Assembly: GCA_910587555.1 (NCBI GenBank)
Contig: CAJULV010000051.1
Location: forward strand, 1 to 28,935
Length of the DNA: 28,935 bases
From: an uncultured Acetatifactor sp.
Lineage (GTDB): Bacteria; Bacillota; Clostridia; Lachnospirales; Lachnospiraceae
Reading direction: 5' to 3'
Shown here piece by piece: positions 23,327 to 28,935 of this stretch. The position numbers and the translations under genes are program-made. Every line of letters starts with the position of its first letter. Within the stretch, counting starts at the first letter, position 1. Below the pieces are notes generated by a model, which ran no database searches, was not told the DNA's origin, and worked only from the letters and a program-made list of their open reading frames with translations.

Positions 23327-24079
23327 ATGTTAGGTACAATTGAGTTCTGGAGTATTTTGATCAGCGCGGTGTTATCTGTAGTGGCACTGGTGCAGTCAGC
23401 ATTGGCATCAAAAGATTCAAAAAGGGCAAATGAGATATCAGAGGAGGCGAAGAAGGTTTCGGAGGAGGCTAATTTGATTTCGCGGAATGACTTAGCGGAA
23501 AGTGAGAAGGAAAATTACGCCATTATAAAATTCGCAAGCGGTATTTCTCTGGAAAAAAAGGATTTTGAGACATTGTGCAACGAGACCACCCTTGACTTCG
23601 ATAAGGCCCTTTTTGATTCTGAATTGTTTAACGGTGATTTGGCTGAGGCTCCCTGTATTTGTACAGAGGTGGAGAATATAGGGAAAGGACTTGTAACAAG
23701 TATAACGGTGGAGAACATATGTATATGCAGCGGGAACATGGTGACGATACAATGGGAGTATGAGGGTGACAATCCGTCACTTTATTACAGGGATGCCTGT
23801 AATGTTGTACGTGAAGTTGTGTTGGAACCAGGAGATAAAACGGTTCTGAATATTCTGCTGTCCGAGCTGAATGACGCAGATGAAAATAACTGGGACTGTA
23901 TATACGATGCAATAAATACATTTATGGAACTTCATGATAACATAATGATCAGCATGCATCTGAAAATGACTTCTTTAAATCGCTCGTGCTATGAACAGGA
24001 CGTGACGGGGGTCTTTTTACGAAAAAAATTGCAGTCCAATGTCTTTGCGGACTGTAAAAAAGATACCGAAAATGCTTGA
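23327..24079 (+). CDS. Membrane-anchored coiled-coil protein of unknown function
   Basis: I do not recognise this 250-residue protein. A single membrane segment (about 5-24, FWSILISAVLSVVALVQSAL) is followed by a heptad-like helix, SKRANEISEEAKKVSEEAN, and then a globular part with several Cys residues (APCICTEVENIG, NICICSGN) and acidic, beta-rich sequence. This arrangement (short membrane anchor, coil, globular domain) is frequent in accessory proteins near defence or phage genes, but nothing here proves such a role. The gene is visibly richer in A and T than sbcC and the ABC genes around it, so recent acquisition is possible. AAGGAGG at 23315-23321 sets the ATG at 23327; the frame is open further upstream but without a ribosome site. 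A bidirectional terminator follows. Confidence 0.72.
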   Translation: MLGTIEFWSILISAVLSVVALVQSALASKDSKRANEISEEAKKVSEEANLISRNDLAESEKENYAIIKFASGISLEKKDFETLCNETTLDFDKALFDSELFNGDLAEAPCICTEVENIGKGLVTSITVENICICSGNMVTIQWEYEGDNPSLYYRDACNVVREVVLEPGDKTVLNILLSELNDADENNWDCIYDAINTFMELHDNIMISMHLKMTSLNRSCYEQDVTGVFLRKKLQSNVFADCKKDTENA

Positions 24080-24130
24080 GGAAACAGAACGAAGACTGCC
24101 CGGGAGCGCATAATCCGGCAGCAGGAAAAA

Positions 24131-24184
24131 GAAACTGCCGCGTTAAGACATTGAATTTTGGTGCTTAATGCGACAGTTTTTTTA
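24131..24184. terminator. Bidirectional terminator between convergent genes
   Basis: AAACTGCCGCGTTAAG pairs with CTTAATGCGACAGTTT, 16 pairs with wobble positions. Seven Ts follow on the plus strand and TTTCTTTTT follows on the minus strand, so it can stop transcription both ways. Confidence 0.88.
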
Positions 24185-24190
24185 AAACAC

Positions 24191-25573
24191 TCATCCCGGT
24201 TCCGAAATCCGTGACACGCCCACATAAATTTCCGAAATTTCATACCAGGTAGGGTAATCCGTGACCCCGGTAGGAGGCAGGTTGAAGATTCCCTGGAATA
24301 TCCGGACGGCATTAGCGGTAGCCGGTCCGTAGATACCGTCAGCAGTGACTGTGGGGATGGCAGGATAATTTCTTGCGATCCGGTTCAGCTGGGTCTGAAG
24401 CTGCCGCACCTTTTCACCGGAGGAACCCTGGCTCAAATCATAGCCGGGCCAGGAGGATGGTACGCCGGAGATGATTTCTGCCGTATTGATATACATGTCG
24501 TTGCCGTAGTAATACCGTATGATTTCAATGGCGGAGTAGCCCTGTTCAGCAAGATACATGGAACCCCACTGACTCAAACCGGAACATGTCACCCTGCGCC
24601 CGTCGCAGTAGGAGGTGAAGATGGGCTGCCGTACGCCGGGGCGGGAGAGATAATTGGCAAAAATGGTATCTACAAGGTAGTCAATATTCCGGAAAATATT
24701 TCGGCCGTACACCCATTTCTGGTCATAGGCCGTGGAGGAGGTGATGGTGAAGTTGTAACCCTGGTTCCTGTACCACTCTGTATACACCCTGTTCAACGTA
24801 AACGACTGTATGGCCAGTATATTCGCGTAAATCGCGTTTTCCGGCCAGGTGGAATAGATTTCGCAGGAGGCCACATTCTTGATATAGTCCTTATAGCGGA
24901 CCCAGTAATTGGGTGCGGTGGGGTCGCCGGGAACGCCGTCGTGGACGATGACGTACTCAGGGACCACCACACGGCTTAAGACGATTTCGCCGCTTTCCGC
25001 CATGGGCTTGATTTCCTCCTCCGGTATCTTGGGCGGATAATCCCCGAATAAGGTGTGCGCGGGAATAATGACGATTTTTTCGGCTTCCTCCGTGGTGGCC
25101 AGCGGATTCATGCGGATGGGCTGGAGGGAGAGCTGATCAGCCAGAATCTCGGACCCGGATACCAGTACCGGCTCATATCCCTCCGCCGTGACTTCAATGT
25201 TATATTCCGAGTATGGCTGCTGTTCGGTTTCGGGCTGAAGGGACAGGTTCAGGGGAGGCGCCGGAAGATCCGTTACGGGAGTCTGGCCGGAGCTGTCCGT
25301 GGTAAGCACAGCCAGGGGGTTTTCCGGATCCCCTGTGTAAGATATGGTAACCGTGGCATTTTCCACGGGAACCATTCCCACGGAAGAAACCACACTGATT
25401 TGGATACTGCCGGCGTAGGAGCCAGCGCTTGCCGCCGTTTCCTGTGCGGCTGTTGTATTGGTATCAGGCATAATGTCCTCGGGCACGCTTAGGGTGCAAT
25501 TGATTCGTTGTGGTAATATATGCATTCCCGGCAAAAAGGTTACGCTGCCCTGCCGTTTTTTCTTGAAATCCAC
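24191..25573 (-). CDS. SpoIID/LytB-like domain protein with C-terminal peptidoglycan-binding domain
   Basis: Up to 460 residues. An N-terminal region (about 55-155) looks like a beta-rich carboxypeptidase-regulatory or Ig-like fold (PVENATVTISYTGD, YNIEVTAEGYEPV). The middle matches the SpoIID/LytB family: YIKNVASCEI, NAIYANILAIQSFTLNRV, TSSTAYDQ, and CSGLSQWGSMYLAEQGYSAIEIIRYYYG. The C-terminus (about 390-450) is a peptidoglycan-binding repeat, GSSGEKVRQLQTQLN and ADGIYGPATANAVRIFQ. SpoIID cleaves denuded glycan strands during spore engulfment; this soluble variant without membrane anchor or signal peptide could act in spore or wall processes. The start is unsettled: the frame opens at a GTG at 25573 without ribosome site, while the ATG at 25471 has GAGGA and gives 426 residues; I favour the latter but list the full frame. 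The gene is divergent from the ABC operon. Confidence 0.85.
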   Translation of the reverse strand: MDFKKKRQGSVTFLPGMHILPQRINCTLSVPEDIMPDTNTTAAQETAASAGSYAGSIQISVVSSVGMVPVENATVTISYTGDPENPLAVLTTDSSGQTPVTDLPAPPLNLSLQPETEQQPYSEYNIEVTAEGYEPVLVSGSEILADQLSLQPIRMNPLATTEEAEKIVIIPAHTLFGDYPPKIPEEEIKPMAESGEIVLSRVVVPEYVIVHDGVPGDPTAPNYWVRYKDYIKNVASCEIYSTWPENAIYANILAIQSFTLNRVYTEWYRNQGYNFTITSSTAYDQKWVYGRNIFRNIDYLVDTIFANYLSRPGVRQPIFTSYCDGRRVTCSGLSQWGSMYLAEQGYSAIEIIRYYYGNDMYINTAEIISGVPSSWPGYDLSQGSSGEKVRQLQTQLNRIARNYPAIPTVTADGIYGPATANAVRIFQGIFNLPPTGVTDYPTWYEISEIYVGVSRISEPG

Positions 25574-25591
25574 CCATATTAATAGTATACT
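25563..25591 (+). promoter_or_regulatory. Promoter of the ABC transporter operon
   Basis: TTGAAA (25563-25568) and TATACT (25586-25591) are spaced by 17 bases, a near-consensus promoter. The leader has a short ATCGC/GCGAT hairpin, then AGGAGG at 25649-25654 before the ATG. Confidence 0.68.
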
Positions 25592-25660
25592 GAGAGTGCG
25601 TCGAAGTGAGAATGCCCTTCAGTGCTATCGCGTAGCGATTTAAATTTAGGAGGAAATAAA

Positions 25661-26362
25661 ATGAGCGAACTGGTAGAAATCGTCGGATTGACGAAAGCTT
25701 ACGACGAACGGCATATTGCGGTAAACAATATCAGTTTGAAGCTGCCCCGGGGCAAGATTATAGGCCTTTTAGGACCTAACGGCAGCGGCAAGACCACACT
25801 GATTAAGATGTTGAACGGGCTGCTGTCTCCCACCAGGGGAAGCATCCGGATCAACGGCCAGGAGCCGGGGGTGGCAACCAAGGCAAGGGTGGCATATCTT
25901 CCCGACAGGACTTACCTGGCAGCAAATAGAAAAATCAACGAAGTATTGGATTATTTCTGCGATTTTTATGCGGATTTTTCAAGGGAAAGGGCAATGGGAA
26001 TGCTGCAGAGCCTGGGAATAGAGCCTACGGCCCGGATGAGTACGTTGTCAAAGGGGACAAAGGAGAAAGTGCAGCTGATTCTGGTCATGAGCCGGAATGC
26101 GGATCTCTATATTCTGGATGAACCGATTGCGGGGGTAGACCCGGCCGCCAGAGACTATATTCTGCGTACCATTGTCAATAATTACAATCCGTCGGCATCC
26201 GTACTGCTCTCCACCCACCTGATCGGAGATATCGAGCAGGTTCTGGATGAGGTGATTTTTATGCGCTACGGCTATCTGGTACTCTATAATTCTGCGGATA
26301 ATATCAGGCAGCAGCATGGGAAATCAGTGGATGCATATTTCAGGGAGGTGTTCGCATGTTAG
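25661..26362 (+). CDS. ABC transporter ATP-binding protein
   Basis: A 233-residue nucleotide-binding subunit that powers a two-gene ABC exporter. It has Walker A GPNGSGKTTLIKML (near 35-48), a Q-loop region with AYLPDRTYL, the signature LSKGTKEKVQLIL, Walker B LYILDEPIAGVDP and the switch histidine in STHLIGD. LSKGT instead of LSGGQ is common in the YtrB-like subgroup linked to multidrug or bacitracin-type exporters. Such genes often follow a GntR regulator; none is present here. The ATG at 25661 with AGGAGG is clear; the longer frame from 25622 lies in the leader. It overlaps the permease gene by seven bases, so the pair is coupled. Confidence 0.93.
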   Translation: MSELVEIVGLTKAYDERHIAVNNISLKLPRGKIIGLLGPNGSGKTTLIKMLNGLLSPTRGSIRINGQEPGVATKARVAYLPDRTYLAANRKINEVLDYFCDFYADFSRERAMGMLQSLGIEPTARMSTLSKGTKEKVQLILVMSRNADLYILDEPIAGVDPAARDYILRTIVNNYNPSASVLLSTHLIGDIEQVLDEVIFMRYGYLVLYNSADNIRQQHGKSVDAYFREVFAC

Positions 26363-27195
26363 GCAGGCTGATCAAGCATGAATGGAAGAGTACGTATAAG
26401 GTGGGCTGCCTGATGCTGGCGGCCATGGCAGTGACTACCTTTCTGGGCTGGATGTCGTTCCAGACGCCCATGTGGAGGTCAATGGGGGACGGAGGGGGCC
26501 GCTTCATCTGGCTTGATATCTTCGGCGCATTTACGCTGGTTATGTATGTGGTGCTTCTGGTGGTTATAAACAGCGGAATCGTAATCTATGTGGGAGTTCA
26601 TTTTTACAAGACCATGTATACCGATGAAGGATATCTGCTTCATACGCTGCCGGTGACAAAGCATGAGATACTGTTTTGTAAGATCCTGGTGGGAGGCCTG
26701 TGGGTACTCATTATTGTTTTTTCCATGTATTTGTCCATATTTCTGCTGGGGTTATCCATGATGTGGGCTGTTATGCCGGAACAGTATACCATGACGGAAT
26801 TCTGGGCGGAATTTCGGGAAGGAATGGGAGCCATATACCAGATGGCAGGGCTGGAGTTGGGAATTGATCTCAATGCCTGGCTTGTGCTGGCGCTTTTCAG
26901 CCAGATACTCTCTCCTTTTATCATGCTGACAACTTTGTTTGGGGCGATTTCCATCGGGCAGCTGGCTTCGAAACACAGGGTGCTGACGGCAATTCTCAGC
27001 TACGCCGGCATTTTGTTTGCGGAATCGATCCTTTCATCTATCATCCGCAGTATGCTGACCTTCAGCAGTCTCTATGATTTCGGTGCGTATGTGGACAGAT
27101 CGGCTTTCGCCAGCTTTACCGTCAAGCTGATGGTTGCCATAGGGCTTTATTTTGTATCCTGGCATGTGACCAGCAACAAACTGAATATGGATTGA
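26356..27195 (+). CDS. ABC transporter permease
   Basis: A 279-residue membrane protein with six apparent membrane segments (about 18-36, 52-80, 112-140, 171-200, 205-232 and 255-272). The N-terminus MLGRLIKHEWKSTYKVG is typical of ABC-2-type permeases, and YKTMYTDEGYLLHTLPVTKHEILF matches the coupling loop common to this family in Lachnospiraceae. It is coupled by overlap to the ATPase gene upstream and should export an unknown compound or carry out a membrane-stress role. Its stop overlaps the -35 of the next promoter. Confidence 0.9.
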   Translation: MLGRLIKHEWKSTYKVGCLMLAAMAVTTFLGWMSFQTPMWRSMGDGGGRFIWLDIFGAFTLVMYVVLLVVINSGIVIYVGVHFYKTMYTDEGYLLHTLPVTKHEILFCKILVGGLWVLIIVFSMYLSIFLLGLSMMWAVMPEQYTMTEFWAEFREGMGAIYQMAGLELGIDLNAWLVLALFSQILSPFIMLTTLFGAISIGQLASKHRVLTAILSYAGILFAESILSSIIRSMLTFSSLYDFGAYVDRSAFASFTVKLMVAIGLYFVSWHVTSNKLNMD

Positions 27196-27220
27196 CAAAT
27201 AAGAACGGATGTGCTATTTT
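27192..27220 (+). promoter_or_regulatory. Probable promoter of the right-edge gene
   Basis: TTGACA (27192-27197) and TATTTT (27215-27220) are spaced by 17 bases, 58 bases before the ATG. The -35 overlaps the permease stop. TATAAT at 27232-27237 lacks a suitably spaced -35. Confidence 0.5.
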
Positions 27221-27277
27221 CTATAATTGTTCCGGGGCAGGAACAGGTTATTCTGAAGCAGAAACGGGTGGGGAGAA

Positions 27278-28935
27278 ATGCAGAAGCAAAAGCAGAAGAG
27301 AATCGAACAGATACTGGAGGGGAATTTTGACTATGAGAATGGAATGCTCGATTTTTCCTGTGCCAAGATAGAACTGAGCATAAAGAAGGGGGAACTCTAT
27401 GAAGGCTCTTTCCATGTGTATGCCCCGGAGGGCCTGTTTGTCAATGGAAACGTTTTTTCCTCTGACTGGCGGATGGAATGTCTGACAGGGGAATTCTCCG
27501 GATCAGACGGGGAGATTTTTTTCCGATTTCATGGGGAAAATCTTGATGAAGGAGATGTAGTCAAAGGCACCTTTGATATCATCAGCAATCAGGGAGAGTA
27601 TTATCTTCCGTATGTGATAACGGTGTCGCATATGGTGCCGGAGTCTTCCATAGGGAGCATCCGCAATCTGTTCCATTTTGCAAATCTGGCAAAAAGCAAC
27701 TGGAATGAGGCTGTACAGCTGTATTATACACCGGAATTTGAGCGGATTCTGACAGGGAGCGACGCGGGATACAGGGAGGATTACAGGGCGCTCTCGGTAT
27801 ATGAGGGAAGTGCGCAGCATGTGGAGGAATTCCTGATACAGGCGAATAAGAAGCAGAAGGTGGAATTTTTCACGGAACAGGATTCCCTGCAGGCGGAAAT
27901 GGAAAGCGGCGGTACGGTGCTGAAGCAGGAACTGAATATCCTGCGGAACGGCTGGGGCTTCACGGTGCTTTCGGTGGAATGCAGCGGGGATTTTCTATAT
28001 ACGGAACAGGAGGTTCTGACGGAAGCGGATTTCCGGGACAATCGCTGTACCCTCCAGGTATTTTTTGACGGAAGTGCCTGTCACGGGGGACAGAATATAG
28101 GGCAAATACGCCTGTACAATGCCTATACGGAACTGAAGATTCCGGCGGCGGTGCGCTGCGGCAGAGGGCATTTCTACGGGAGGCCGGATGCGGACAGAAA
28201 GAAATGCATTGTCCGGATGATGAAGGCCTACCAGGATTTCAGGCTGCGTAAAATCGGAACCGGTGCATGGCTGAAGGAGACGGGCAGGCTGGTGGAGCAG
28301 CTGGTGGCAATGGACGAGAATGACATCGGCTTTCGCCTGTTTCAGGCACAGCTGCTGATTACGGAGGAAAAGTATCAGGAGGCGAACTGGCTGCTGGACC
28401 ATGTATCCGGGTTGTTTGAGAACGGGCAGGCGGACGACACCCTTCTTGCGTATTATCTATACCTTACTACCTTGATTCACGGAAATGAGGAATATGTGGA
28501 TAAGGTGGCGGGGGACGTGGAGCATATTTTCCGGCGGGACGACGGGAACTGGAGGGTGGCGTGGCTGCTTCTGTATCTGTCCCGTGATTACCGCGGATCC
28601 GACAGGGACAGATGGGGGCTTCTGGAAAGGCTGTATTCCCGGGGATGTACAAGTCCCGTCCTGTATATTGAGGCGGTTTCCATGCTCAACGGAAATCCGG
28701 CGCTGCTGCGGAAGTTGGGAGATTTTGAGCGCCAGGTGCTGAATTACGGCTCCAGACAGGGGGTATTGAAACGGGAGGCGGTGGATCAGATGCTCTACCA
28801 GATCAGCAAGGTGAAAGAGTATTCGGATCTGCTGTTTCAGACAATGTGCAGGCTGTATGGGAAGAAGAAGGACGTGCAGCTGCTGCAGGAAATCTGTACC
28901 CTGATGGTGAAGGGCGGCAGGGCAGGGAAGAAGTA
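27278..28935 (+). CDS. Large conserved protein, probably DUF5717 family (cut by window edge)
   Basis: The frame is open from the ATG at 27278 through the last base, giving at least 552 residues. It starts MQKQKQKRIEQILEGNFDYE. The first 300 residues are beta-rich, with sheet-like text such as GELYEGSFHVYAPEGLFVNG and GEYYLPYVITVSH. From about residue 330 it becomes helical and TPR-like (FRLFQAQLLITEEKYQEANWLLD, VAWLLLYLSRDYRG). This matches what I remember of DUF5717 proteins of Lachnospiraceae, which are about 1000 residues or more, but I cannot verify it. No signal peptide is seen. GGGGAG precedes the ATG. Function is not known. Confidence 0.75.
   Translation, partial: MQKQKQKRIEQILEGNFDYENGMLDFSCAKIELSIKKGELYEGSFHVYAPEGLFVNGNVFSSDWRMECLTGEFSGSDGEIFFRFHGENLDEGDVVKGTFDIISNQGEYYLPYVITVSHMVPESSIGSIRNLFHFANLAKSNWNEAVQLYYTPEFERILTGSDAGYREDYRALSVYEGSAQHVEEFLIQANKKQKVEFFTEQDSLQAEMESGGTVLKQELNILRNGWGFTVLSVECSGDFLYTEQEVLTEADFRDNRCTLQVFFDGSACHGGQNIGQIRLYNAYTELKIPAAVRCGRGHFYGRPDADRKKCIVRMMKAYQDFRLRKIGTGAWLKETGRLVEQLVAMDENDIGFRLFQAQLLITEEKYQEANWLLDHVSGLFENGQADDTLLAYYLYLTTLIHGNEEYVDKVAGDVEHIFRRDDGNWRVAWLLLYLSRDYRGSDRDRWGLLERLYSRGCTSPVLYIEAVSMLNGNPALLRKLGDFERQVLNYGSRQGVLKREAVDQMLYQISKVKEYSDLLFQTMCRLYGKKKDVQLLQEICTLMVKGGRAGKK

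Overview
The window looks like chromosomal DNA of a gut-type member of Clostridia, most likely Lachnospiraceae. The signs are a SCIFF peptide with its radical SAM maturase next to a fused SecDF, a NahK-type sugar kinase, a SpoIID-like protein fused to a peptidoglycan-binding domain, a probable DUF5717 protein, heavy AGG/AGA arginine use and moderate GC. I saw no tRNA, rRNA or CRISPR array. Nothing points to a large mobile element except a broken transposase at the left edge.

Layout from the left: (1) 1-640, an AT-rich patch with the 5' remnant of an IS1634-like transposase (minus strand) and a parS-like palindrome. (2) 658-4809, the protein-modification and export block: SCIFF precursor (47 aa), a perfect hairpin, the SCIFF maturase, an imperfect direct repeat, then secDF and a terminator. 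(3) 4883-7825, a BlaI-type repressor and BlaR1-type M56 membrane protease behind a promoter that carries two matching operators. (4) 8017-9099, a stand-alone N-acetylhexosamine 1-kinase-like gene. (5) 9341-11572, a LytTR response regulator without a kinase, then a protein resembling the C-terminal part of flagellar cap protein FliD and an unrecognised protein. (6) 11744-13111, an FAD oxidoreductase with a cysteine cluster. (7) 13231-17111, minus-strand aspartase and malic enzyme facing a divergent LysR regulator across a region with two palindromes. (8) 17249-23237, a 70-aa CxxC protein and sbcDC, with an unusually long SbcC. (9) 23327-25573, a lower-GC membrane/coiled-coil gene convergent with the SpoIID-like gene. 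(10) 25661-28935, a two-gene ABC transporter and a large protein that runs off the right edge.

How the genes work together: the SCIFF precursor and maturase form a RiPP thioether system, and SecDF helps protein export, so their linkage may be functional. BlaI/BlaR1 are a sensor-repressor pair that probably control their own promoter. Aspartase (aspartate to fumarate) and malic enzyme (malate to pyruvate) could form an aspartate-to-pyruvate route, but fumarase is not in the window. SbcC and SbcD form one nuclease complex.

The most unusual points are the scfA-scfB intergenic hairpin, the parS-like site beside a dead transposase, the paired operators at blaI, the FliD-like protein with no other flagellar genes, and the oversized, asymmetric SbcC.
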